A stretch of DNA of 21,119 nt from a virus, in IMG/VR virus record IMGVR_UViG_3300026533_000020, positions 1-21,119 of that record; one strand, 5' to 3'. A model generated the notes under the pieces. It did not search any database and had not been told where the DNA came from. It saw nothing but the letters and a program-made list of their open reading frames with translations. Shown one piece after another: positions 5,897 to 14,676 of this stretch (position 1 is its first letter; every line of letters begins with the position of its first letter). A program made the translations under genes and the position numbers.

Positions 5897-6865
5897 ATGA
5901 GAATAGCTAACATTCAGATACTAGGCGTGAACAAAGGAAGAATAATAATATCAAATGGTCATAAGACAGTTTGGGAACGCAACTTTAAAATGATTGATGA
6001 TAGAGTAGGAACTTTTATATGGTTAGGTGTAGAGCACTCATATAACATAGAAACAGAGGAGTTGACTCCTTTGGGTTCAACAGAAACAACAGAAAAAACT
6101 AAAAATATAACAATCAAGGATAACATAAAAGAAATAAAAAACTTCACAGAAGAACAATCTGAGTTCAACATTAACGAAAGATTTTCTTTCCTTGAGAACT
6201 TCACAGATATGGTAATCAACGATTTAACCCCTTCGCTTTTAGTGTGTGGTGAAGGAGGACTAGGAAAGACTCACTCCGTCACAAGTAAAATAAACAGTTC
6301 AGGTTTTCAAGAAGATATAGATTATGTGATTATTAAAGGATACAGCACACCAAAAGCTCTTTATGCTACACTTTATGAAAACCAAAATAAATTAATAGTT
6401 TTTGATGATTGTGATTCTGTACTTAAAGACCCTATTTCACTCAATATACTTAAAGGAGCATTAGATAACTACAAAACAAGAACTATATCTTGGTTATCTA
6501 AAGGATTTGCTAATAATGACCTTCCTAGTTCTTTTAATTTCACTGGAAGAGTAATTTTTATAAGCAACCTAACACTAAGTAAGATGGATGGAGCAGTTAG
6601 ATCTAGAACTCTTAGTGTTGATTTAACAATGACTTTAAAAGATAAAATAGAAAGAATGAGAGCCATAGTAAATGAAATAGAACCAAATTATTCTATGGAT
6701 ATTAAATTGAAGGTGCTTGATTTTTTAGATAAAAATAAAGAAAATGCCAAAGAGTTCAATATGAGAACCTTCGAAAAATCAATTAAAGTGCTTGACTTCT
6801 ATACTAAATCCAAAACTGAAGAAGAGGGATTCGAAGCATTAAAATACCTTTTAGTGAATGCTTAG
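5897..6865 (+). CDS. AAA+ family ATPase, possible helicase or helicase loader
   Basis: The 322-aa product has a roughly 100-residue N-terminal region of unknown fold, then an AAA+ core: Walker A GEGGLGKT at 118-125, Walker B LIVFDD at 166-171, sensor-1-like FISN at 221-224 and candidate arginine fingers in VRSR at 234-237. A short C-terminal helical lid follows. The primase starts 2 nt after its stop, so the two are almost certainly co-translated. T4 places a helicase and loader beside its primase, so a role in unwinding or loading at the fork is likely. The sequence is not a gp41 (RecA-fold) helicase, nor clearly a gp44 clamp loader. AAA+ assignment is firm; the precise job is inference. Confidence 0.8.
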   Translation: MRIANIQILGVNKGRIIISNGHKTVWERNFKMIDDRVGTFIWLGVEHSYNIETEELTPLGSTETTEKTKNITIKDNIKEIKNFTEEQSEFNINERFSFLENFTDMVINDLTPSLLVCGEGGLGKTHSVTSKINSSGFQEDIDYVIIKGYSTPKALYATLYENQNKLIVFDDCDSVLKDPISLNILKGALDNYKTRTISWLSKGFANNDLPSSFNFTGRVIFISNLTLSKMDGAVRSRTLSVDLTMTLKDKIERMRAIVNEIEPNYSMDIKLKVLDFLDKNKENAKEFNMRTFEKSIKVLDFYTKSKTEEEGFEALKYLLVNA

Positions 6866-6867
6866 TT

Positions 6868-8034
6868 ATGTTAGATAATATAGATACTGAATATTTCCTC
6901 AGAGTTCATGAGGAAATAGGTACCATTAGTGCATCCGATATATCTGTTAGTTGTCCTTTATGTCAGGAAGGAAAATCCTGGGGTAGAAAGCATAGACTTC
7001 ATCTTTACATTAAACCATCATACGATACAGCTTCTGTTCATTGTTGGAATTGCAGTTACACTTCCAATATCTTTGGATATCTCAAAGAATTCCATCCTCA
7101 AGAGTTCAGTTCATACAGAAAAGCAAAAGCTAATTCTGGCTTTGAAGAATTAAAAATGGATTATTCTAAACCGGTAGAAAAAACTGAAGAAACGAATATT
7201 TCTTCAATAAAAACAGGTTTAGATTTTAATCAACCTGAACCCCAAAAAACTCAAGACGACTTGGCAGAAGGAGAATCTGAACTTTCGACTTCAGATATGG
7301 AAGTCCTGAGCAATATGGATTTTGGTTTTTCCATGGATTCAACAAAACCTAAGAAAGTACAACAAAAACCCAAAGACCCTAATTTGCCTTTGCTGATTAA
7401 CCCATCAGGAGTAATTAAGAACTTAAATGAACCACCACAAGAAGTTATTAATTACCTAAATAAAAGAGGATTGGAACCCCAGGAAGATTGGTTGTATTCA
7501 CCTAGAAACAATAAAATAACATTCAATAAAACATTAATTACTTTATCTGAGTTCATTATTATCCCACTAAAAATAAAAGATGAGTGGTACGGATTTCAAG
7601 CATTAGGTTGGAAGCAAAAGAGATTCTTTATATATCTAGTGACAGGAAATACTTCATGGAAAGTTTGGAATTGGGATTCAATAAACAAAGAAGAACCAGT
7701 TTATATTTTCGAATCTGTATATGATGCCTTGTCCTCTGGTTTAGATAATGTAGTTAGTGCATTAGGTGCAAACTTACACGAAGACAGATTAAAACAGCTT
7801 AAGAACCCTGTATTCTGCCTTGATAACCAGCATATAGACGAAAAGTCCAAGGAAGAATCCTTAAAATATCTTGAGGAGGGATATGAAGTTTTTATCTGGC
7901 CGGACAAGACTGAAAAATTCAAAGACACCAATGATTTAAGGAAGGTAAATGCACCAAAAGAAAAAATAAAAAGAATGATAAATAATAACATATACAAAGG
8001 AATGACAGGAGTACTTAAATTAAAGTTTATCTAA
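6868..8034 (+). CDS. 61: DNA primase, T4 gp61-like
   Basis: The primase makes the short RNA primers for lagging-strand synthesis. An N-terminal zinc ribbon has CPLC (C29, C32) and CWNC (C59, C62) with GYLKEF at 70-75, closely matching T4 gp61. A Pro/Lys/Gln-rich linker of about 80-90 residues follows, longer than in T4 (388 aa here, about 342 there). The TOPRIM part shows the acidic pair region IFESVYDALSSG (E282) and CLDNQ (D319), and the T4-like ending DTNDLRK...NIYKGMTG. The start is 2 nt after the AAA+ stop, without a strong separate SD, pointing to coupling. It is the last gene of the replication module. Confidence 0.93.
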   Translation: MLDNIDTEYFLRVHEEIGTISASDISVSCPLCQEGKSWGRKHRLHLYIKPSYDTASVHCWNCSYTSNIFGYLKEFHPQEFSSYRKAKANSGFEELKMDYSKPVEKTEETNISSIKTGLDFNQPEPQKTQDDLAEGESELSTSDMEVLSNMDFGFSMDSTKPKKVQQKPKDPNLPLLINPSGVIKNLNEPPQEVINYLNKRGLEPQEDWLYSPRNNKITFNKTLITLSEFIIIPLKIKDEWYGFQALGWKQKRFFIYLVTGNTSWKVWNWDSINKEEPVYIFESVYDALSSGLDNVVSALGANLHEDRLKQLKNPVFCLDNQHIDEKSKEESLKYLEEGYEVFIWPDKTEKFKDTNDLRKVNAPKEKIKRMINNNIYKGMTGVLKLKFI

Positions 8035-8068
8035 GCTTCATTCCATATAATAATTAAAAGGAGAATAA

Positions 8069-8884
8069 ATGGCAATTCCAATAGATGAAATATTCGGGGA
8101 TAACAACAAATCAAGCAACGGAGGTGGAACTCTTCAAGGAGAAGGTTTAAGAATGGGAATACCAAGTATCTTCATCAGAACCGGAGGGTGTAATCTTACC
8201 TGCCCAGGTTTTGGTTGTAGTATGGTTTCAGCACTAGATAAAGAAACTATTATTACTGGTTGTGATTCAATTCATGCAGTTAATGCAAAACATTTTAGGG
8301 GAACCTGGGATTACTTCGATTCAAGTGCTGAACTAATTCAAGAAATACTCAAACACTACAAAGCAAGACCGGGAGGCAACTCAGAAAAACCAGACCTTGT
8401 GTTTACAGGAGGAGAACCTTTAATTCATCATAGTGACCCTGCTCTAATAGGAGCATTGGAATACTTTGTATCCAGAGGTCATAAAGTCTATTTTGAAACA
8501 AATGGAACTCAATACATAGACTTTGAAAAACACCCTATCTACAAGAAATGTTCGTTTTCTATGTCTGTTAAAATGTCTTCATCAGGTGAACCCAAATCTA
8601 AGAGATGGAAACCAGAAGTTATTAATCAGTACCTACTTAACACAGAGGGTTCTTACTTTAAATTTGTCTTGAGTAAGAAATCACTTGAAACTGAAAAACA
8701 CGAAGTTCAAGAATTCTTAGCACAAGTTCCTACTTTTGGAATAGTGTACTGTATGCCTTTAGGTGAAACATCAGATGAAATTAAAGAAAATGCCAAAGCC
8801 GTATATACATTCGCGGCTGAACAAGGATTTAGGTATTCTGATAGATTACATATTCGAATATTTGAAGCACTAAGAGGAGTATAG
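8069..8884 (+). CDS. queE: 7-carboxy-7-deazaguanine synthase (QueE), radical SAM
   Basis: QueE converts 6-carboxy-tetrahydropterin to CDG, the ring-contraction step of 7-deazaguanine synthesis. The SAM-cluster region is RTGGCNLTCPGFGC at 37-50, with Cys at 41, 45 and 50 and another at 65. FTGGEPL later in the chain is the glycine-rich SAM-binding motif, and the N-terminal LQGEG is typical of QueE. The Cys spacing C-x3-C-x4-C differs from the canonical radical-SAM C-x3-C-x2-C. The SD AAAAGGAG is strong, and a TATAAT at 8046-8051 could be a weak promoter. The first gene of the modification island, it is followed directly by dpdA. Confidence 0.92.
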   Translation: MAIPIDEIFGDNNKSSNGGGTLQGEGLRMGIPSIFIRTGGCNLTCPGFGCSMVSALDKETIITGCDSIHAVNAKHFRGTWDYFDSSAELIQEILKHYKARPGGNSEKPDLVFTGGEPLIHHSDPALIGALEYFVSRGHKVYFETNGTQYIDFEKHPIYKKCSFSMSVKMSSSGEPKSKRWKPEVINQYLLNTEGSYFKFVLSKKSLETEKHEVQEFLAQVPTFGIVYCMPLGETSDEIKENAKAVYTFAAEQGFRYSDRLHIRIFEALRGV

Positions 8885-10342
8885 ATGATTAAAAAAACAA
8901 CAATAGAATCAGCAACACTGAGTTTCGCTAAACTTAAAGGAATACTTACAAGTTCAGAGTCATTAGGTTATGGTAAAGAATACAGCAATTTCGTAAAAGA
9001 TGTACTCTTAGACCTAAGCAACAAAAGTACCAACTGTGAATTCGGACTTCTGTGGAATGCCTGGAATGAGAAAAATGAAGCTGATGTTCTTATGGGTTTA
9101 ACTCACCCTGATAACCCTGTGATTATTCATGCTGACTCAGGAGGTCTACAAGAAATAACTCTAGGAATAACATTAACTCCTGAAGATAAACAAGGAATTT
9201 ATACTCGACAAGGCAAGTTCAGCACTAGAGCAATGTCTTTCGATAAGATGCCTATTGTTACTGATGAAGGAGCTAGAAATACAGCAGTAGATATGTCTAC
9301 TAGATACTTTGTTCGTGATATGCTTTTTGATGTAGGTGTTGAGTCAGGATATAATGTTCTTAATCAATGCAAAGTAATAGCTGAACTTCCTGAAGAAGAG
9401 AGAAAATCCAAAATTTTAGTTATAATCCAAGGTTCAACTTTCGAAGATTACCTAGAATATGCACGGGGCTTATTCTCTGTATTCGATGATTTAGACGAAG
9501 AAACTAAAAAATTGTATTATGAACAAATAGGTGGTTTATCTATGGGAATGTCTGGTATATCTAACTACTTCGATTTAGTGGATTTAATCCTAAGAAGTCC
9601 TGTTGAATTCACTATGATTCCTGAACGTCTTAGAAACGAAATACACTTTTTAGGTATCGGTGGTTTTACTAGGGTGGCTCCTATATTTGCAATAAAAGAT
9701 GACTTTTTTGGAGAGGAAAGGGATGTTCACTATACTTTTGACAGCACTTCAAGAACTTCAGCGGCGACTTACGGAAAATACACTCATCTAGAAGAAAAGG
9801 AAGAAGGAGTCTACACAAAGAAAACACTTCAACTAGGAAGAAAATATAATAAAACAGTACAGAAACATATTGAAATACTATATGAAACTTATAAAGACAT
9901 CATAAATAAAAACCTAACAGATAAACCAGTAAAAGATGTTGAAGATTTTAGGAATAACTTCAGTTCTTACAGAAAAGATGGTCTGAGATTAAATGCTCAG
10001 ATGTTAAAAGCAGGTATGACAGAGGAAGAATCTAGATATATGAGATTAGGAACTTCACTTATCTCAGACTTCCTGCATTGGTCAAGCGAAGTAATAGTTT
10101 TTTATAAAATCTTAGATATGTATGCAGATAAGAACTTTGATGTTCTAGGAAATCAGCAGTACAGAAAAGCAATATACTATCTTTCTAAAATAGATTCTTA
10201 CGAGGAATATATGAAGGATAAGAATAGAGGATATTTGAAATTAATCCTATCAGAAATGAAAATGTCAGAGATTAATATCGTTGAAACCAGAGATGATATA
10301 AAACATAAAAGAGTCAATATAATAGAAGATGAGGAGTGGTAA
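8885..10342 (+). CDS. dpdA: DpdA-family DNA transglycosylase (TGT-like)
   Basis: DpdA enzymes exchange guanine in DNA for a free 7-deazaguanine base, by analogy with tRNA-guanine transglycosylase. TGT hallmarks are present: ADSGGLQ with D84 (TGT DSGGFQ), a VIIQGS...YARGL segment (substrate loop), FLGIGGF (TGT GIGG), and FDSTSRTS with D286 where TGT has the nucleophile in FDCV-P-TR. The C-terminal zinc ligand set of tRNA TGTs (C-x-C-x2-C...H) is not seen, as expected for a DNA-acting member. The 485-aa length fits DpdA. The ATG follows the queE stop directly with AGAGGAG as SD, so the two are coupled. The DpdA subfamily cannot be fixed by eye. Confidence 0.88.
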   Translation: MIKKTTIESATLSFAKLKGILTSSESLGYGKEYSNFVKDVLLDLSNKSTNCEFGLLWNAWNEKNEADVLMGLTHPDNPVIIHADSGGLQEITLGITLTPEDKQGIYTRQGKFSTRAMSFDKMPIVTDEGARNTAVDMSTRYFVRDMLFDVGVESGYNVLNQCKVIAELPEEERKSKILVIIQGSTFEDYLEYARGLFSVFDDLDEETKKLYYEQIGGLSMGMSGISNYFDLVDLILRSPVEFTMIPERLRNEIHFLGIGGFTRVAPIFAIKDDFFGEERDVHYTFDSTSRTSAATYGKYTHLEEKEEGVYTKKTLQLGRKYNKTVQKHIEILYETYKDIINKNLTDKPVKDVEDFRNNFSSYRKDGLRLNAQMLKAGMTEEESRYMRLGTSLISDFLHWSSEVIVFYKILDMYADKNFDVLGNQQYRKAIYYLSKIDSYEEYMKDKNRGYLKLILSEMKMSEINIVETRDDIKHKRVNIIEDEEW

Positions 10343-11731
10343 ATGAGAGTTTTTAAGAAAAGAATATTAATATTAGATACTATGGTTTGTAGAGAATCAG
10401 GAGGTAGAACATTTATCGAGGAGTTCTTACAAACTCTCGATTCCTTGGATATAGTTGTAGATTATCTAACTTACGGAGGGACTGATGAGTGCATCAGTCA
10501 CTTCAAGAACTTCAATAATATGAATGAATTCATTGCTTTGAACAAAGATATGCCTGATTTGCAGAGATATAGATTGGATTATGAGAACAAAAAAGCATTT
10601 TATGGTGTCTATTTTCATAATCCTTTTACTGATGCTATGGTTATTTCAAAAGTTCATGAACTTTTGAATACGTACATATACGATAACATATTCATTAATC
10701 ATGTAGATAATTATCCTGCAATGAGCAATTATTTTCCTTTGAGTTCTATGATTAATACATTCACATACACTCATTGCTGTCAAACTTTTACTGATACACC
10801 TGCTTTCAATATGGGTGCTTATGAGAAGCTGAATACTACATTCTTAAGGGATATCTTAGCTAAAGATACTCAAATAGATATTATTACTCAAAAAACTAAT
10901 AGATTTGTAGAAGAGAACTTCCCCAATAACCAAAAACTTATCATAGGATTACCTCTAGATGTTGATAAGTTTCATAACTTCTTCAATCCTGATGAAGTTC
11001 AGGATTCAGTTCTTTTTCTAGGCAGATTCAACCAAACAGCTAAAAATATGAAAGGTTGGGTTAGCACTCTAGCAAAAACAAATCTTAAAGGGGTTATCAT
11101 TGTCCCTACTAAGAAAAATGCAGATTCCTTCATTGCTTTAATGGAAAAACTATCCTTCACAAACTACGAAATCCATTATGATTTAAGTTTTGAAGAAAAG
11201 ATGAAGGTTTCTTCAAAATGCAAGGTTTGTTTTATACCTAGTTTTATAGAGACTTTTTCCTTTGTGGCATACGAAAATCTTAGTATAATGAAAGTAGTTG
11301 CAATAGATAGAGAGTGGTCTTCAGAGTTCAAGAATTCATTATCTGAGATGATTCTTACTTCAGAAGAAGATGCTCCCAAGGTTCTAGAGGAAACAGTGAA
11401 AAACTGGAATAAAGAAGATATCATAAAGCAGTACAACACACTAATAAAATTCAATGATGAAATAAGCATCAGTTGGAGTGATTACCTTCTTAATAAAGAA
11501 CACAAATACACTGATTCACCCAAGAGAGAAACACAGATTATAAATGCTTTAATTGAAAACAACAATCTACCTTCAGCCTTGAAATCATTAGGTAAAGACT
11601 CTTTGGAATTCACTGAAATATCAACCTTATATAGGAATATAATTTGGGATGATGTAATACAAACCAAAGAAGCTTCATCTTACAGAGAAGTGAGTTCTAA
11701 CAACACTGAAGAGTTTTATAATGAATGGTAG
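10343..11731 (+). CDS. GT-B fold glycosyltransferase (GT4-like)
   Basis: The 462-aa product has an N-terminal Rossmann-like half starting RILILDTM...ESGGRTF. The second half shows VLFLGRF (about residue 223) and a canonical E-x7-E donor-binding motif in PSFIETFSFVAYE (E303, E311). Phage glycosyltransferases of this type often glucosylate modified DNA bases. Here the gene lies directly after dpdA with a strong GAGGAGTGG SD, so a 7-deazaguanine-DNA substrate is an attractive inference. Alternatives are glycosylation of host surface or virion proteins. It is not obviously T4 alpha- or beta-glucosyltransferase by sequence. The HAD gene overlaps its end by 11 nt. Confidence 0.8.
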   Translation: MRVFKKRILILDTMVCRESGGRTFIEEFLQTLDSLDIVVDYLTYGGTDECISHFKNFNNMNEFIALNKDMPDLQRYRLDYENKKAFYGVYFHNPFTDAMVISKVHELLNTYIYDNIFINHVDNYPAMSNYFPLSSMINTFTYTHCCQTFTDTPAFNMGAYEKLNTTFLRDILAKDTQIDIITQKTNRFVEENFPNNQKLIIGLPLDVDKFHNFFNPDEVQDSVLFLGRFNQTAKNMKGWVSTLAKTNLKGVIIVPTKKNADSFIALMEKLSFTNYEIHYDLSFEEKMKVSSKCKVCFIPSFIETFSFVAYENLSIMKVVAIDREWSSEFKNSLSEMILTSEEDAPKVLEETVKNWNKEDIIKQYNTLIKFNDEISISWSDYLLNKEHKYTDSPKRETQIINALIENNNLPSALKSLGKDSLEFTEISTLYRNIIWDDVIQTKEASSYREVSSNNTEEFYNEW

Positions 11732-12308
11732 AAGAGATAGACTATTGATTATTGATGTGGATGATGTTCTTTTAGATTGGACATCATCCTTCGGGAAGTT
11801 CATAACTGAACATTACGGATATAAAGGTGTTCCTTTGGGTGAGAACCCTAAAAGATTATGGGATATTTTAAACACAGATAAAGAAACAGTAATTAAAATA
11901 ATGAAGGAACATAATAATTCATCTTATTTCGGGGAACTTGAATATTTCAAAGACTCCAAATTATTCAATGAACCCAACAATTTCGATAAGGTTGTTTGTG
12001 TTACTTCTTGTGGTACTGAACCTGAAGTTCAGTTAGCTAGAACTAAAAATCTAAATAACTTATTTCCTGGATTCATAGATGAAATAACATTTTTACCTTA
12101 CTTCTCTGAGAAATCTAAGGAGTTCACTAAGATAGTGCTAGAACATAAAGACTACGAAATTTTCTTGTTGGATGATAATGTTGCAGATGTTGAGTTCGCA
12201 CTTACAAAAGGGGTCCTAGCAACTGTTTATAAGAGTTCATTCTATAGTAGCAAAGGACTTCAAACTGTCAATAATTCACAAGAGTTCTTAGATTTAAGCA
12301 AACAATAA
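11721..12308 (+). CDS. HAD-superfamily hydrolase (phosphatase)
   Basis: HAD motif I is DVDD at 12-15 (nucleophile D12, acid/base D14) in LLIIDVDDVLLDW. Motif II is a VTS segment (VCVTSCG), and motif IV is LLDDN near residue 148. The size and motif pattern fit small phage HAD phosphatases, including 5'-nucleotidase-like enzymes. It overlaps the glycosyltransferase by 11 nt, so their products are made together. It could dephosphorylate a nucleotide or sugar intermediate in the modification pathway, or simply trim nucleotide pools. The substrate is not predictable from sequence. Confidence 0.78.
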   Translation: MNGRRDRLLIIDVDDVLLDWTSSFGKFITEHYGYKGVPLGENPKRLWDILNTDKETVIKIMKEHNNSSYFGELEYFKDSKLFNEPNNFDKVVCVTSCGTEPEVQLARTKNLNNLFPGFIDEITFLPYFSEKSKEFTKIVLEHKDYEIFLLDDNVADVEFALTKGVLATVYKSSFYSSKGLQTVNNSQEFLDLSKQ

Positions 12309-12345
12309 GCTACGACTATATATAATTTGTGCATAAAGGAAGCAG

Positions 12346-12900
12346 ATGCAAAAAAAGAAAATTAAAACCCTTTTAATAGGGCATACATCAGGAATAGGTT
12401 CCAAAATATTCGATATTCTAGATAATACAGTAGGTGTTTCTAAATCCACTGGTTTTGATATCAGCACTGATATTAGCAAAGAATATGATTATGGTAGTTA
12501 TGATTGTATAGTACTCAATGCAGTTGGGCTTGATTCATTCGCACAAATCAAGACTTTCTTCAATATAATAGAACACAAGTCATTTACTAAAGATAAATTA
12601 GTTCTTGTTATGTCAAGCATCAGTGCTTTTAAGGAGAATCTTGACTCAGTAGATAAAATAAAATACTCAACCGAAAAGATGTCCCTGAACAAAGCAACTA
12701 GAAATCTTAATTCGATAGGATATTCAACTTCTGTGATTTGTCCTAGTTATGTGGATACTGAATGGAATAAAAACAGAGATGATATTATGAAATTAGAACC
12801 AGAGAAAGTGGCTTCTGTAACAAAAACAGTTATAGATAATTATTTCGAAGAGGGAGTTCTAATAAATGAAATAGTACTTCAGCAGAAACTTCAGCAGTAA
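12346..12900 (+). CDS. Short-chain dehydrogenase/reductase
   Basis: The SDR cofactor motif is IGHTSGIG at 11-18 (T-G-x3-G-x-G type). The NAG-like LNAVG lies near residue 57-61. The catalytic triad candidates are Ser in VMSSIS (90-93) and Y107/K111 in KYSTEK. At 184 aa it is short for an SDR (usually about 250), lacking much of the substrate loop and C-terminal part. It uses an AAAGGA SD; a TATAAT at 12321-12326 upstream has no matching -35. An NAD(P)H-dependent reduction or oxidation of a base side chain or sugar in the island is plausible but unproved. Confidence 0.78.
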   Translation: MQKKKIKTLLIGHTSGIGSKIFDILDNTVGVSKSTGFDISTDISKEYDYGSYDCIVLNAVGLDSFAQIKTFFNIIEHKSFTKDKLVLVMSSISAFKENLDSVDKIKYSTEKMSLNKATRNLNSIGYSTSVICPSYVDTEWNKNRDDIMKLEPEKVASVTKTVIDNYFEEGVLINEIVLQQKLQQ

Positions 12901-12909
12901 AGGATAAAA

Positions 12910-13665
12910 ATGAAAAAAACAAATTTAACAATAATGTATAGTGGTGGGTTGGATAGTTTTATTGCTTGGCACTTCGCCATAAAATCAGGTTTTAAACCAG
13001 AAGCAGTATTCGTGGACTTAGGACATCCTTATGCCTGGAAAGAATGGGAAGCGATACAGAATATGCCTAAGGAAATAAGACCTGAAGTAAAAAAGATAGA
13101 CTTCACTTCTTTGTTCAGTGTGATAGGTGATAGGATGGATAACCAAATAATTCCTAGCAGAAATGTTTTCTTAGGAGTCTTAGGTTCTATGTTAAATGAA
13201 AGAGTATGGATTAATGCGCTTGATGGTGAACAAAATGGTAAAGAACACGATAAATCTTTTAGATTTTTTGCTGATACAACTGAACTTCTTTCTTTCACAA
13301 ACAGTTATTTCCAGGAGAGAACTACAATAGAAACTCCTTTTTCGCATCTATCCAAAGCTGAAACAATCAAGTGGGCTATAGATAACGGGATACCTGAGGA
13401 ATCATTATTCCAGACAACTAGTTGTTATGATGATTCTCATAGAAAATGTGGGAAATGTTTAACTTGTTATAAAAGAAAAGTTGCTTTTTTATTAAACGAT
13501 ATTGATGAACCTGGTTACTTAGTAGATCCTTTTGAACAGGAATATGCTAAAGAATTGGATATTGAAATACCTAAAGCAGATAAAAACAAAGATTATTCTA
13601 GATTCACAAAGAAACGAATTGAAGAATACTTCATTATCAAGAAGAAGTTGCAAGATTTAAAATGA
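12910..13665 (+). CDS. queC: 7-cyano-7-deazaguanine synthase (QueC)
   Basis: QueC uses ATP and ammonia to turn CDG first into the amide ADG and then into the nitrile preQ0. The N-type PP-loop SGGLDS is at residues 11-16. PSRN follows near 82, and the zinc site is formed by C172, C180, C183 and C186 (SCYDDSHRKCGKCLTC). The 251-aa length is slightly above the family norm (about 230). The SD AAAGGA is 6 nt before the ATG. The gene follows the SDR by 9 nt, and its end overlaps the next start by 4 nt. Confidence 0.93.
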   Translation: MKKTNLTIMYSGGLDSFIAWHFAIKSGFKPEAVFVDLGHPYAWKEWEAIQNMPKEIRPEVKKIDFTSLFSVIGDRMDNQIIPSRNVFLGVLGSMLNERVWINALDGEQNGKEHDKSFRFFADTTELLSFTNSYFQERTTIETPFSHLSKAETIKWAIDNGIPEESLFQTTSCYDDSHRKCGKCLTCYKRKVAFLLNDIDEPGYLVDPFEQEYAKELDIEIPKADKNKDYSRFTKKRIEEYFIIKKKLQDLK

Positions 13666-13901
13666 GTCCAGCAATAATAGGTGGTCTCCTTATTATAGGA
13701 GGCTCTATTTTTATGTACAGAGGCGAAGTATTCAGAGCTAGTATCTTCTTTCTTCTAGCTGATATTGCCTGGATATTCTTAGGAATTCAGTCAGGAGATT
13801 GGATAGGAACAGGCCTTATTATAGTTGGAGCTATTCTAGGCTTAGGAACTTTCATAAAAATGCACTCAGGTAAATTAAAGAAAACACTTCATATAAACTA
13901 A
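13662..13901 (+). CDS. Small multi-pass membrane protein (79 aa)
   Basis: Three hydrophobic segments span about residues 3-20, 27-44 and 47-65, with a basic C-terminus (KMHSGKLKKTLHIN). The second segment carries Asp and Trp, which is unusual for a pure anchor. It starts inside the queC stop (ATGA overlap), so it is coupled to queC translation. It could be a small transporter subunit or a holin-like protein. Being inside the modification operon rather than beside the endolysin (17298) makes a lysis role less natural. No family is recognised. Confidence 0.7.
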   Translation: MSPAIIGGLLIIGGSIFMYRGEVFRASIFFLLADIAWIFLGIQSGDWIGTGLIIVGAILGLGTFIKMHSGKLKKTLHIN

Positions 13902-13914
13902 CAAAGGAAAATTA

Positions 13915-14676
13915 ATGAAAAAATACATAAAAGAAAGATTTAAGTTGAAATTTCCAGATTCAAATTTCAAAAAGCAATTCAAGAAATACAATAAAATCAA
14001 AGACTTTGCTCCTGATTCTAATGTTTTTGAGACTCAAGAAATAAATGAGGAACAGCATTTTATAATGAGAACAGCAACTCAATATCATATTAATGAAGCA
14101 TTTAAAGCAATGAAAGTGGATTTAACTGACCCCAATGTTAAAGAAGACTTAGGAGAAGGTAATATTTCTACGCCTGGAAGGATTGCGAAAGTCTGGTGCG
14201 GAGATGGTATCCACGATGACCGTGAACTTGGGGGTGGTAGATGGAGTGTTAAACCAAGATTGGCTTCATTCCCTAACAAAAACAAAGAGAATAATATTCC
14301 TATAACAAAAAGAGTAGACATTATATCTAATTGTTCACATCATTTCATTCCTTTTACTTCATTACAAAGAGAAGATTCTTATGCAATTATAAGTTATATC
14401 CCTAAAGATAAAGTTCTTGGAATATCAAAACTTCAAAGAGTTGCAGACCATATTTCACAAAGATTCTGGCTACAAGAAAACCTTACAGAAGCACTTTATA
14501 AAGAAGTTCAAGCAGTAGCAGAAACAGATTCTGTATATGTAGGTTTATTTAATATCGTACACGGATGTGAATCAAACAGAGGAGCAAAATCAAAAGATGG
14601 AGCATTTAGTTCAGAGTTCTACGGTGGAGATTTTAACAATTCAGAACTAAGACAATCTATAAAACAAGGAAAATAA
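13915..14676 (+). CDS. folE: GTP cyclohydrolase I (FolE)
   Basis: FolE opens GTP to 7,8-dihydroneopterin triphosphate, the first step toward 7-deazaguanines. Family motifs are complete: STPGRIAKVW at 85-94, SNCSHHFIPF at 138-147 with zinc ligands C140 and H143, GISKLQRVADHISQRF at 169-184, LQENLTEAL, and HGCESNRGA with zinc ligand C218. The 253-aa length includes an N-terminal extension relative to E. coli FolE (222 aa). The SD AAAGGA is well placed. It heads the pterin end of the island and is followed without a gap by the QueD-like gene. Confidence 0.94.
   Translation: MKKYIKERFKLKFPDSNFKKQFKKYNKIKDFAPDSNVFETQEINEEQHFIMRTATQYHINEAFKAMKVDLTDPNVKEDLGEGNISTPGRIAKVWCGDGIHDDRELGGGRWSVKPRLASFPNKNKENNIPITKRVDIISNCSHHFIPFTSLQREDSYAIISYIPKDKVLGISKLQRVADHISQRFWLQENLTEALYKEVQAVAETDSVYVGLFNIVHGCESNRGAKSKDGAFSSEFYGGDFNNSELRQSIKQGK

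Noticed and set aside
6929-7153. Alternative 74-codon + frame inside the primase gene
   Set aside because: It overlaps the zinc ribbon of the primase in another frame and has no SD or recognisable product.
8885-10342. Ordinary tRNA-guanine transglycosylase (Tgt)
   Set aside because: The C-terminal zinc site of tRNA enzymes is not present, the length is larger and the gene is inside a phage modification operon, which favours DpdA.
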